From an uncultured Bacteroidaceae bacterium (GTDB lineage Bacteria; Bacteroidota; Bacteroidia; Bacteroidales; Bacteroidaceae), in NCBI GenBank assembly GCA_944320955.1, contig CALUJL010000020.1, positions 1-51,758 on the forward strand: DNA of 51,758 nt, written 5' to 3'. Of this stretch, positions 42,715 through 51,639 are shown piece after piece. Within the stretch, counting starts at the first letter, position 1, and each line of letters begins with the position of its first letter. A model generated the notes under the pieces. That model saw only the letters and a list, made by a program, of their open reading frames with translations. It did no database searches and was not told where the DNA came from. Made by a program: the position numbers and the translations under genes.

Positions 42715-43779
42715 CTATTCCTTACTTATTGTTGACAAAAAATCCTCCAGCCGTTGTTCAAATATCAAATCAGTAAACTCTTTGTTGAAGAGCTCTTCCG
42801 TATAAGGATTCCGCAATTCAATTCTTAACGATTCAATACAGCAGACAAACTCGTCCGCATTCCGACAGAGGCCGCCGATGCGGGCATAGTCGCAGTCGAT
42901 GCCTACGAATGCTTCGTCCGTACCTACAATGGTTTTGCCATAGCTCATGGCTTCCACGGTTTTCGTCTTCATACCCGAACCGCTAAAGATGGGGGCTACG
43001 ACGAAAGCCGCACCCCGGTAATAAGCCGACAAGTCATCGACAAAGCCTTCCATATACACGTTTTCCGGCAACGGTAAACCGGCCAATGCCGGATTCTTAC
43101 AACAAGAACCCACCACCCGCACATCATAAGCAATACGCGGAGCCACTTGAGTGATAAACCACTTGATTCCTTCCACATTCGGAAAAAAGTCGGACCCTAC
43201 GAACAAGCCATAAGGCCGGGAAAAACATTTTGTCGCCCCTTCCTGCGGGACTTCCGGACAGGTAATGGGCAGGATGGCATCGGCTTTCCGCCCGAAGCGC
43301 CGCTCCATACCCTCCGCATCGCGGCGGTTGAGGACGATGAGCCCGGCAGCATGGCGCACCGAAAGGCGTTCGTTGTAGAGCACGAAACGATATTGTATAG
43401 CCGTGACAAGACTGCGATGGCCCTCATAGCGCTGACGATAGAGCTCCGAATCCACATTATGGGCAAAGACAACAGTGGCTACACCCCGCTTCCGTAACTT
43501 TCGCACGAGCGTACCGAAAAGAGTACCTTCAAGAAAAACAAAATCATAGCCTCCCCCGACAGCCTGTTCCACAATCCGCTGCTCCAACCCACAGCTCACC
43601 CCATAGCTTCCCAAGCGAAACAATGACAACCCCACCGAGCGCATCGTCATACGCGGAATCAGAACGACATCCACCTCATCCGTCCCTGCAATCTTCCGCA
43701 AAGCCCGCAGATTCCGCTCGCACACAAAATATCCCCCATTACCCCGCTCCAAATCGATGCGGACGTATAATATCTTCAT
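42715..43779 (-). CDS. Glycosyltransferase family 4 (GT-B)
   Basis: A 354-residue GT-B transferase. The N-terminal half has RGNGGYFVCERNLRAL and VFAHNVDSELY. The C-terminal nucleotide-sugar half has LFVGSDFFPNVEGIKWF and SGSGMKTKTVEAMSYGKTIV with the Glu typical of GT4. It adds one sugar in the repeat unit; donor unknown. Confidence 0.88.
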   Translation of the reverse strand: MKILYVRIDLERGNGGYFVCERNLRALRKIAGTDEVDVVLIPRMTMRSVGLSLFRLGSYGVSCGLEQRIVEQAVGGGYDFVFLEGTLFGTLVRKLRKRGVATVVFAHNVDSELYRQRYEGHRSLVTAIQYRFVLYNERLSVRHAAGLIVLNRRDAEGMERRFGRKADAILPITCPEVPQEGATKCFSRPYGLFVGSDFFPNVEGIKWFITQVAPRIAYDVRVVGSCCKNPALAGLPLPENVYMEGFVDDLSAYYRGAAFVVAPIFSGSGMKTKTVEAMSYGKTIVGTDEAFVGIDCDYARIGGLCRNADEFVCCIESLRIELRNPYTEELFNKEFTDLIFEQRLEDFLSTISKE

Positions 43780-43796
43780 AACAAGTTGGAAGGTCT

Positions 43797-44915
43797 TTAT
43801 ATATCAGTAAGTATCTCTTTCAACCGAGCTTCGGAAGAAGCGCGCAACTCGCCCAAACGGCGGTTGATTTCTCCATAGTCCAACGGGGAAAGAGCAGCTG
43901 GGTCGAACGGGTCAAGCCCCTTGACGCGACCCGCTATCGAAGGAAACAAAACCTCCAGACTGCGCTGCCGCACACTGAAGCGGTCGGGCAGAATGGAGAC
44001 AAACTCCTTATTGAAATTCAGGGAGAAGACCGTCCCATGAAAACTGCTGGCCACGACAAAATCCGCACCAATCATCAGACGCAGGAAACAAGGAACGGAA
44101 GCAAAAGAGAAGATCCGATCGCAACCGAACTTGCGGAGCTTGAACGGGTCGCCCCCGATGACAGCATACAGCCGCAGCCCCCTCTGCTTAGCGATGGCGC
44201 GGGCAGCCTCAAAGATGCGTGGATTGTTTTTCTCTTCCACGGAATACACCAGCAGGTAAGGCACGGAGTCCCTCTTCCCTTTATAGCCTATGGCCTGCTT
44301 CCACTCCTCCAAGTCAAGCAAAAGGGTCGGGTCGAGATCGTAGGAAAGATGCGACACGCCCAAACGGCGCAAATAGTCGCACGTCAGACTCTCCCTAACC
44401 GAGACTCCACTATATGCCTGCAAAAGCCGAAGCACCTCTTCCTCCTGACCCGCAGGGAAAGCATCCATCCCCACAGATGCGGCATAGGAGTACTTGCACC
44501 CAGGAGTGAAGTCGAGGAAAAAGGACGGGTCGATGCCGTCGTTGTACGAACTGTTCCAGACCTGGTCGCTACCCGTAAGGTACAGGTCGGCCACCGGCGG
44601 CCGACGGCGCAACTCGTCGATGGAACGATAGCGGCGGGTGAAAGCGAAACGCCGCGTCAGGAAGGAGCGCAACCTGCGCTTGATGGGCGGCACAAGCAGC
44701 AGTGCCGACACGGCATAGACGAGCCGTCCCAGCGGGCCGCGCTTCTTGTTGCGCAGGATGCCCCATACTTGTTGCCATGTCCCGGAGTTGGGGCGCCAAT
44801 AATCGATGAACTCGACTTCGCATCCACGGTCTTCTATTCGTTTGGCCAAGGCATAGGCCTGCAGGATGGTGCCGAAATTGATGTTGTCCAATATCGTGAT
44901 TAGAGCTATTTTCAT
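43797..44915 (-). CDS. Polysaccharide pyruvyl transferase family protein
   Basis: A 372-residue protein with the family start MKIALITILDNINFGTILQA, LTGSDQVWNSSYN, a middle with GVSVREXXTCDYLRRLG-type spacing, and ASSFHGTVFSLNF near the C-terminus. It would add a ketal pyruvate to a sugar, or in some relatives act as a transferase. It sits beside an FrhB-like protein, a pairing common in Bacteroidales polysaccharide loci. Confidence 0.87.
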   Translation of the reverse strand: MKIALITILDNINFGTILQAYALAKRIEDRGCEVEFIDYWRPNSGTWQQVWGILRNKKRGPLGRLVYAVSALLLVPPIKRRLRSFLTRRFAFTRRYRSIDELRRRPPVADLYLTGSDQVWNSSYNDGIDPSFFLDFTPGCKYSYAASVGMDAFPAGQEEEVLRLLQAYSGVSVRESLTCDYLRRLGVSHLSYDLDPTLLLDLEEWKQAIGYKGKRDSVPYLLVYSVEEKNNPRIFEAARAIAKQRGLRLYAVIGGDPFKLRKFGCDRIFSFASVPCFLRLMIGADFVVASSFHGTVFSLNFNKEFVSILPDRFSVRQRSLEVLFPSIAGRVKGLDPFDPAALSPLDYGEINRRLGELRASSEARLKEILTDI

Positions 44916-44930
44916 GGGGTTCTCCGTGGT

Positions 44931-46148
44931 TTATCTGTGTTTCAAAAGGCGTTTTACCACAGGCTTCAGGTGCAGGAACTCCAAGACTTTCACCCCGGCA
45001 TACCGCAAAACCCACAGCCATTTGTGGGGATAGCGGAACAATGTCTTTGCCAAATAGTCGAACGAACGCTCGTCCAGCAGCCGGTAGACATCGGCCCGTT
45101 CCTGCGGCTTCGGGGTGGGATGTGCCAGGTTCCAGTTCTCGCGCACGGCATCGGCCAGCCCGGAGCGGTGCAGCTCCACCCGGGGGCTAATCGCGCGCAA
45201 CAGGGATTTCCCCTTATCCGTGTTGGCCAACAGGAGCGACACGCCGTGCCTGCGGTCCAACTTGGGGAACACATCGGCCACGCCCCAATAGTCCGCCAAG
45301 GTAAGGTCGCCTACCCGCCCGGTACGGGCATAAGGGCAGGCATAACAGGAGGGACGGGTCATCAGCCCGTGGATGAAGCCGTGGTAGTAAGGGGAGAACT
45401 CGTTGAACAAATACCGGACAGATTTTCGAGTGCCGCCAGGCTGGGGGCCCTCGATAGAGAACTCTATCGAGTGCCCCCAGCCTTTCAGGTTACGGAAAGA
45501 AAATTCGCGGATTTTTCCGCCATGCCGCCGCTCCTCCCACTCCTTGTAGGCCGCAAACATCTTTTGCGACGGTACACCGTGGCATACCAGGTCGGAGGTC
45601 AGGAGACGGTCGTACTCCTTGCGCAGGAACTTACGCAGCCCCGCCACCTGGCAAGGCGTGCCCACGAAGTAGACCCAACGCCCGGCTTTCAAGAAGTCAC
45701 GCACCCGGGAATAACAATCACCGATGTCGCTCTGCACATATTTCGAGCCGCGCAAGAGCCCCAAACCATCAGCCGATTCAACGGCTACATGGTGCACCGA
45801 CCCATCCCCTGCGAAGGCCGCGCCAAAAACTGCGCCGCTTTTTTCCAAAACATGCAGCGCAATTTCGGAAAACAGGCCGCCGGATGAGCTGCTCATGCAG
45901 AGCTTTTCGCTGCGCGACTTGGCGGCATAGACTTCGGCCGGCTCGTCCACGGGCAAAAGCGGATCGCCCATGGGGCAGACCCGTTCGCACAGGCCGCAGT
46001 CCACGCAACGTGCCTCGTCGAACACGGGGTAAAGAAAGCCTTCCCCGTCGGGCTTCATCGACAAGGCGGCGGCATGGCAGGCCTGTTCGCATGCCCGGCA
46101 ACCACAACAGTGGTCCTTGTTGCCAGTCACAATATATTTCAACTTCAT
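44931..46148 (-). CDS. FrhB-like iron-sulfur protein (F420 hydrogenase beta-subunit family)
   Basis: A 405-residue protein. Two [4Fe-4S] ferredoxin motifs at the N-terminus (CCGCRACEQACHAAAL about 14-30; CVDCGLCERVCPMGDP about 50-65) precede an FrhB N-terminal domain with SSSGGLFSEIA and a C-terminal domain with GTPCQVAGLRKFL, CHGVPSQ and CPYARTGRVGDLTLADYWG. F420 is not expected here. Homologs in capsule loci are thought to supply redox chemistry for a sugar modification. It lies 15 bases before the pyruvyl transferase gene. Confidence 0.88.
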   Translation of the reverse strand: MKLKYIVTGNKDHCCGCRACEQACHAAALSMKPDGEGFLYPVFDEARCVDCGLCERVCPMGDPLLPVDEPAEVYAAKSRSEKLCMSSSSGGLFSEIALHVLEKSGAVFGAAFAGDGSVHHVAVESADGLGLLRGSKYVQSDIGDCYSRVRDFLKAGRWVYFVGTPCQVAGLRKFLRKEYDRLLTSDLVCHGVPSQKMFAAYKEWEERRHGGKIREFSFRNLKGWGHSIEFSIEGPQPGGTRKSVRYLFNEFSPYYHGFIHGLMTRPSCYACPYARTGRVGDLTLADYWGVADVFPKLDRRHGVSLLLANTDKGKSLLRAISPRVELHRSGLADAVRENWNLAHPTPKPQERADVYRLLDERSFDYLAKTLFRYPHKWLWVLRYAGVKVLEFLHLKPVVKRLLKHR

Positions 46149-46154
46149 TTGCGC

Positions 46155-47126
46155 TTATTGCTTGATTTTTCTCAATAATCCTTTCAGCCCGCAGGCAAGT
46201 ACTGACGCCCCCAGCAAAGCCAACAAGGAAGCGGCACGGAAACGTCCCCGGGCATAATGCACAACGGCCCTACACGCCTGCCCCACCGGAAGCGCACGGG
46301 AGAATACCGCCAGGCGTTTGACAAAGGCCCAATCGTTAATCCACCTTACCGGACGGCCCATGCGCCGGCCCGCCTCTTCGCCCCAGCGGAAAAAAGCCAA
46401 CAGGGCTCCGACTTTGCGCTCTACCGCTTCCCGGGTCTGCAGGGTGGAGATATTTTCCCCGCTGCTGCGCCACGAGACGGTACCACCCGGAAGTGTCCGG
46501 ATGCCCCGCTCCATACCGAAGTTGACCCACGTGGCCAGGTCGCTGCCCCACGCCAGATCGAACGGCACGAAGCCGCCCGTCCGCCCGTACACGGCACGGG
46601 AAAAGACGAACTCCACGACGTAGCACTCCAGCCCGCCGAGCAATTTACGACGATACAACTCATAGGAACTGATGACCTCCGGGTAGACGATACGGCGCAG
46701 AGGCTTGTCGTCGCGCCCGACGACCTGTATGTTGAAACGGTAAATATCGTAAGCCGCCCCACCCCTAAGTTCCCGATAAAAAGCTTCCACACAGTCGGGC
46801 GAGAGAAAATCGTCGTCGCTGAAGAGCCAGATCCACTCCTCGCCCCGGGTCATCGCCACGCAGCGCGTCCACTGCGCCACCAAGTCACGGCCACCCAGAT
46901 TCTCCTCGAAACGGTGGTAACACATCGGGAACCGGCCCTCGAACTCCGCCACGATCGGCGCCAGGCCGTGCGGACTGTCGTCGTCACCGATATAAACCGT
47001 GAAATCCTTGCACGTCTGCTCCGCCAAGGACTGCAACGTCCGCCGCAGAAATGTAGCCTTATAGGCGGGGATGACGATAGCCAAAGGGAAGACCTGAGAC
47101 TCATTTGTCAACAATTCTTGTTGCAT
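46155..47126 (-). CDS. Glycosyltransferase family 2
   Basis: A 323-residue GT-A transferase with AIVIPAYKATFLRRTLQS, YIGDDDSPHG and the DxD-type WLFSDDDFLSPDC. A hydrophobic C-terminal segment (SLLALLGASVLACGLKG) may attach it to the membrane. Spaced 3-6 bases from neighbours, so it is in one operon with wzy and the FrhB-like gene. Confidence 0.88.
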   Translation of the reverse strand: MQQELLTNESQVFPLAIVIPAYKATFLRRTLQSLAEQTCKDFTVYIGDDDSPHGLAPIVAEFEGRFPMCYHRFEENLGGRDLVAQWTRCVAMTRGEEWIWLFSDDDFLSPDCVEAFYRELRGGAAYDIYRFNIQVVGRDDKPLRRIVYPEVISSYELYRRKLLGGLECYVVEFVFSRAVYGRTGGFVPFDLAWGSDLATWVNFGMERGIRTLPGGTVSWRSSGENISTLQTREAVERKVGALLAFFRWGEEAGRRMGRPVRWINDWAFVKRLAVFSRALPVGQACRAVVHYARGRFRAASLLALLGASVLACGLKGLLRKIKQ

Positions 47127-47129
47127 CGG

Positions 47130-48212
47130 CTATAAATACATCAAACTCGGCGTATTGTTCCATAAGGAATAGAAATTCAATATGGAAAAAATTATCGCTC
47201 CTACAAAACAATATTGCCTCCTCCTTTTAGGAGACAACAGAAGCACTATAGCTAAAGGAAGAAACTGGAAATACAAGAAATTGTAAGCTATACGTATGCC
47301 CATCGGTATATCCAATGCCGCCACAATCATCATCAAGCAGAACCCTACAACTTGTACATTTAGGAAAAAGTTATAATACCGAAATAAAAAAAGATCTTTC
47401 CAATCAAGTTTGTCTCTGAACATAACCAATAGCAATGTTATCAAAAAGTAAAGTACTTCCGTATTGCCATATAAACTACTACGAACACTTGCCATTTCGC
47501 CACTTATGTAGAACATCATACGCCTACTAAACAAAGCTTCTTCAAATACAAAGTCAATCACTCGCCTAAAAACCGATATTTCTCCAATCAAAGGAAGTAG
47601 AAATGAAGCGACAGATACAACACATAAAAACCTTGTCGAATATCTTATATTCAAAAACCATGGAAATATCAAAAACAAGGCATATGAAGAGTGAAACTGG
47701 GATGCCAAGGCTATTAAAAGAAAATAATACAAATATGAGCGCCACCCCTTATTAGACAAAAACAGCACAAATGCCAAATAAGATATGGCAGCCCCAATAG
47801 AAGCGCGCAAAATAATCGCATTATAATATATCCCGAAAAAAGAGACATACACCAATAGCCCTAAAAGGCAATATCGATAAGAAGCCAGAATAGTCTTTGT
47901 ACAATAAATCCAAATCAGCACTATTCCTATATTAACTATCCAAATATAAAGTCGAAAAGATACTCCTAAGTGATTGAGAAATGAGTTCAATTGCAAATAG
48001 AAATGTTCTATACTCTCGGAAAATGCCGAAGGACGCGCATACATTCTCATATAAGGGACCGTATCCGGAGTCAACGGATTCCGAGAACAATACAAGAACA
48101 GAGATACCAGAATACCTGCAACAAACAAAAATCCTATTTTCCGGTCTTCATTTATTCCACCTGAGACTATTGCCAAAAGTAGAAGAGATATAAACGAAAG
48201 AATCAATAGCAT
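47130..48212 (-). CDS. Wzy-like polysaccharide polymerase (EpsG family)
   Basis: A 360-residue protein with about ten membrane helices. EpsG-type features are LTPDTVPYMRMY near residue 55, YNAIILRASIGAAISYLAF and the SQFHSSYALFLIFPWF stretch. It would polymerise repeat units in the Wzx/Wzy pathway. The DNA is clearly more AT-rich than neighbouring genes, as is usual for locus-specific polymerases gained by transfer. Confidence 0.82.
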   Translation of the reverse strand: MLLILSFISLLLLAIVSGGINEDRKIGFLFVAGILVSLFLYCSRNPLTPDTVPYMRMYARPSAFSESIEHFYLQLNSFLNHLGVSFRLYIWIVNIGIVLIWIYCTKTILASYRYCLLGLLVYVSFFGIYYNAIILRASIGAAISYLAFVLFLSNKGWRSYLYYFLLIALASQFHSSYALFLIFPWFLNIRYSTRFLCVVSVASFLLPLIGEISVFRRVIDFVFEEALFSRRMMFYISGEMASVRSSLYGNTEVLYFLITLLLVMFRDKLDWKDLFLFRYYNFFLNVQVVGFCLMMIVAALDIPMGIRIAYNFLYFQFLPLAIVLLLSPKRRRQYCFVGAIIFSILNFYSLWNNTPSLMYL

Positions 48213-48217
48213 TTACT

Positions 48218-49654
48218 CTATTCCCGCTTGCCAAGTTTCACAAATACATTCACAAACAAATCATTCCTCATCACGCGAACCTGCACCAATAAGACGTAGC
48301 CCATTGTCAGGAGGGCACAGCCTGCCAGCCAAAGCAACGAGTTGCATCCCAATCCCTGGGCCAACAGATAAATTACCAGCAAGGGAAGCATCCATAAAAT
48401 ATTCTTCATTAAACCGGCCCAAGGAATGATGCCTCCCAATTGCGGTTGCCGGTTTATGAAATAGAGTGCCGAGCACAATACGGACAACTCTGAGAGTACC
48501 CAGACCCAACTGGAACCCACGCTCAGATAATGATGGACAAGAAGTACGTTCGTCAGTAAAGCTACCGCGGCACCGAACACACTGTTGACGAACACGGCAC
48601 GGTCTTGCCTCAACGGGGTCAGCAATTGGACAATCAATATCTGCTCCATCCCGATCACCAAGACCAAAGGCATGATGATTCGCATCGGCACGATCGCTTC
48701 TTCATAACCCGGACCGGACAACAAACCGATGAGCTGGGGAGCAAAGGCCTCACAAAAAAATACCAACGGAACAGCGCAGGCAAACAACAAGTTGAATGAC
48801 TGGCGGCTCAAACGGCGGACCGCACCATAATCGCCCTGCGCCACCAGATTGCTCATGCGAGGCATCATCACACCCGTAAAGGCCGTAAACAGCCCCAGCA
48901 GGACGGTGTACATCTTACTGGCCGTCGTGTAATAGCCGACTTCCGTATCACCGCCCACAAAACCCAGGTAAAGCACATTAAAAGAGGTGTACATGCTCGT
49001 CAGCAACAAGTAGACGCCCAAGACAAAGAAAGGGGGCAAGTATTTCTTCAGCGAAACGCCCTGCCAGACCAAGCGGACGAACTTCATCCGGTAACGCCAG
49101 TTTACCAACCCGTTCAGCACGATGGTCCCCACTATCAGGCCGAAATATACCGGATAATCCTCCGGACTGCGGACAAGCAGGAAGACGGCCAGCACATACA
49201 AGAAACGGACTGCTATGTTCCGGTACGTGATGTATTTGAAATCTTCTATCCCTTTGAAAAACCACTCGACCAGAAAAAGATTGAATAGTATCTGGAGTGT
49301 CCCGATGTGGAGCAAATCCCGGTAAGGATACAACGCCGGGACAAAATAAACGGCACCCACATATAACAACAGGACTATTCCCGTGGCTACCGCATGCAAA
49401 TAAAACAAGCTGGAAAAGCAGCGGTTCAGTTCCTGGCGGTCCTCACGGCAACGGGCAACTTCCCGGATTCCAAGGATGGAGATGCCCATCGTGGAAAAAA
49501 GCAGAATATAATGGACAAAACTGACTGCAAAATTACAGACGCCTATGCGCTCCACACCCAACACACGGGACACATAAGGATAGGTTATCAGTTGGAACAA
49601 ATAGTTCGAGCAGGTCAGGATACTGCTATATAGTACATTGGTGCGGATACGCAT
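48218..49654 (-). CDS. Oligosaccharide flippase (Wzx)
   Basis: A 478-residue protein with 12-14 membrane helices of the MOP superfamily: SILTCSNYLFQLITYPYV, RVLGVERIGVCNFA and MLPLLVIYLLAQGLG. It moves undecaprenyl-linked repeat units across the inner membrane. Partnered with the wzy gene six bases away. Confidence 0.92.
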   Translation of the reverse strand: MRIRTNVLYSSILTCSNYLFQLITYPYVSRVLGVERIGVCNFAVSFVHYILLFSTMGISILGIREVARCREDRQELNRCFSSLFYLHAVATGIVLLLYVGAVYFVPALYPYRDLLHIGTLQILFNLFLVEWFFKGIEDFKYITYRNIAVRFLYVLAVFLLVRSPEDYPVYFGLIVGTIVLNGLVNWRYRMKFVRLVWQGVSLKKYLPPFFVLGVYLLLTSMYTSFNVLYLGFVGGDTEVGYYTTASKMYTVLLGLFTAFTGVMMPRMSNLVAQGDYGAVRRLSRQSFNLLFACAVPLVFFCEAFAPQLIGLLSGPGYEEAIVPMRIIMPLVLVIGMEQILIVQLLTPLRQDRAVFVNSVFGAAVALLTNVLLVHHYLSVGSSWVWVLSELSVLCSALYFINRQPQLGGIIPWAGLMKNILWMLPLLVIYLLAQGLGCNSLLWLAGCALLTMGYVLLVQVRVMRNDLFVNVFVKLGKRE

Positions 49655-49683
49655 TGATACTTATTTCTTATTATTCGCCACCG

Positions 49684-50426
49684 TCAATAAAACGGCACCG
49701 GCTCGCCGGGGAACTCATAACGTAAGTCCCGCGGACGTTCGCCGATCTTCTTGGCGGGGATGCCCCCGACCAAGGTATAAGGTTCTACGTCTTTCGTCAC
49801 TACGGCACCGGTCGCCACGACCGCGCCCTCGCCGATTGTCACGCTGTGCAATACGGTCACATCGGCACCCAGCCAGGCACGGTCACCGACCCGTATCGGC
49901 CCGCGCCTGCCCGGCATACTGCGGAAATAGGGATCTTTATAGTCATGCTGTCCGGTCCACAAATGCACGCCGCTACCGAAATTCACATTCTTGCCGATGA
50001 AGATGCCGCCGCGCCGGGCGTCCAGTATCGACTTGTCGCCGATGATACTGCCCTCCCCGATATGCAACTGCTCGGAAGCGCGGATCTCGGCGCCCCAGTA
50101 GATAATGCTCTTCGGGGCCATGTCCACCAGCCATACATGGCGGTACAGGAAATCACGCACATGATGGGAGGGAATCAGCCCGGTCTGGAAATCGGCATAG
50201 CGGATATAACCGCCCACGTACCGTTTGAGCTGTCCCAAAAGCCCCAGTTTCTTCTTTGCATTCGTTAGGGGGGGGCAATACTATTTAACTTGCTCTCCAC
50301 TTCCGGGTAAATGGGGGCACGCCGGCGGCTCCGGGCGCGGACTACACGGATTACGGGAAGCATCAAAACAAATACGATCCATTTCAAATACAACAGCGAT
50401 ACTAAAACAAGCAGCAAGGTCAACAT
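49684..50426 (-). pseudogene. Hexapeptide acyltransferase, out of frame at an 8-base G/C tract
   Basis: The catalytic part (50238-49684) is a left-handed beta-helix acetyltransferase with IIGDKSILDARRGGIFIG, NFGSGVHLWTGQHD and VATGAVVTKDVEPYTLVGG. It has no ATG in its frame; only TTG 50238 is available. Upstream, ATG 50426 begins a frame with a membrane helix (MLTLLLVLVSLLYLKWIVF) that overlaps the preceding stop codon by seven bases and reaches a stop just past the run of eight C (50275-50268, read on the coding strand). One added C would join the two through IAPPLTNAKKKLG into a 247-residue membrane-anchored enzyme. It probably O- or N-acetylates the surface glycan. Phase variation, mutation or a base-call error could explain the shift. 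Confidence 0.72.
50268..50275. repeat. Eight-base G homopolymer in the hexapeptide acyltransferase
   Basis: Eight G on the plus strand. Length 8 ends the frame at once; length 9 or 6 opens it. Confidence 0.75.
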
Positions 50427-51486
50427 GGCTTTATACGATTCTTGATTTTCTGGCAGGTATAGGTAAACAATAGTGGAACTTCCACACCTACAACCACATA
50501 CAGCAACCACCAATAAGTATTGTTCTCCCCGATTACCGGGAACTCGGCCAGACGGGCCACAGGCCAATCATAGCAATCTATTTTCAATAGGTTCACGAAC
50601 TTGAAACAAAGGAAATGGAAAGTCAGGATCCCCATCGTGTGCTCTCCGGCATAGGCCACGAACTTGCGTCCCCAAGGCAGGAAGGCGGAAAAGGACATCA
50701 TCATCCAACACCCCAGGACCGTACACAAAAGGAAAAACAACGGGTTGGTAATTTCACTGCCAACCAGATTAACATTTCCCCACCGGGTCAGGCACAACAA
50801 CAGCAGGCAACATGCACAACCGACAGCCGCGTTTTGATATTTCGACAAGAAGCCTTTCAACCGGAGATTGCTGTTCGACAAATAACCCAAATAAAAGGGA
50901 AACAAAGCAATCATTTCACGCTCCAAAGAACGGGGCAAGTGCATGCCTAATGTCGCAATACCCCCCCCCCCGAAATGTAAACGAATATTATACAAACAAA
51001 AAGTAAGGACTGTCTTCTTTGTTTTCCGAACCGGTCTGCAAAATAGAACAAGCACAAGAACAAGATGGAAACTATAAACAGACTACTCAAGAACCAATAA
51101 GCGCCTAACAATTGTTCTGCTCCGCCGAACTTCAACAAGCCAAGAAATTTCTCCCAATAATCGGAGGCGGCGTATAAAAAGGATGCCCCACCTTGGAAGC
51201 CATATTCACCGTTGTAGATATTAAAACGAAAAAAAACGTTATGAAGCAGCAAGAAAAAAATCCCGTACTTCAAGAACGGAAAATACAGCCCTTTGACCCG
51301 CTTCTTTACGAACTCGAGTTTGCGGGAAAGGTAGGCTTCTTTAAAGAAATAGCCGGAGGCATAGTAAAACAAGGACATGTGGAACAGATAAACGAAATCA
51401 TGCAACAAGTCCGGGGCACCGCTGTGACCCACGACCATCAGGATGATTCCGAAACCTTTCAATATAGAGAGCTGTTCATTACGCAT
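50420..51486 (-). pseudogene. Membrane O-acyltransferase (acyltransferase 3), frameshifted at an 11-base G/C tract
   Basis: Two overlapping frames make one acyltransferase-3 protein. The N-terminal part (51486-50947) starts MRNEQLSILKGFGIILMVVG with the conserved VGHSG and the LFHMSLFYYASGYFF motif, and ends SGGGVLRH plus stop. The C-terminal part resumes GIATLGMHLPRSLE and continues FPFYLGYLS, ending IKNRIKPC. They join at eleven C on the plus strand (50961-50971). Twelve or nine would give an intact ~355-residue, ~10-helix protein. It likely acetylates the polysaccharide. It is the first gene of the locus. Confidence 0.82.
50961..50971. repeat. Eleven-base C homopolymer inside the acyltransferase
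   Basis: Eleven consecutive C on the plus strand (G on the coding strand), the longest homopolymer I noticed in the window. Length 11 is out of frame; 12 and 9 are in frame. Confidence 0.85.
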
Positions 51487-51538
51487 GTCTGAATTTCAAG
51501 AGTTTCATCTGTAAATTAAAATAAACGCGTAAGGAAAT

Positions 51539-51610
51539 AAATTTCCTCCCGTATATATGTTTTCGTCCGTACGGGAGGAAATTTTTGTATGTACGTAGGG
51601 AAATTTTTGT
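51539..51610. repeat. Inverted and direct repeats upstream of the polysaccharide locus
   Basis: AAATTTCCTCCCGTA (51539-51553) and TACGGGAGGAAATTT (51570-51584) are perfect 15-base arms around 16 bases. The right arm extends to TTGT and is repeated directly as TACGTAGGGAAATTTTTGT (51592-51610). It could terminate the preceding minus-strand gene, regulate the locus, or be a recombination site. Confidence 0.65.
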
Positions 51611-51639
51611 GGGTTCTTCGTTAGAGTTGTTGTCCGGCC

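Noticed and set aside
45826-45881. Element-like DNA (CTGCGCCGCTTTTTTCC, CATGCAGCGC) inside the FrhB-like gene
   Set aside because: It encodes the ordinary family sequence (EIALHVLEKSGAVFGAAF) with normal length and no good arms, so the likeness is probably compositional.
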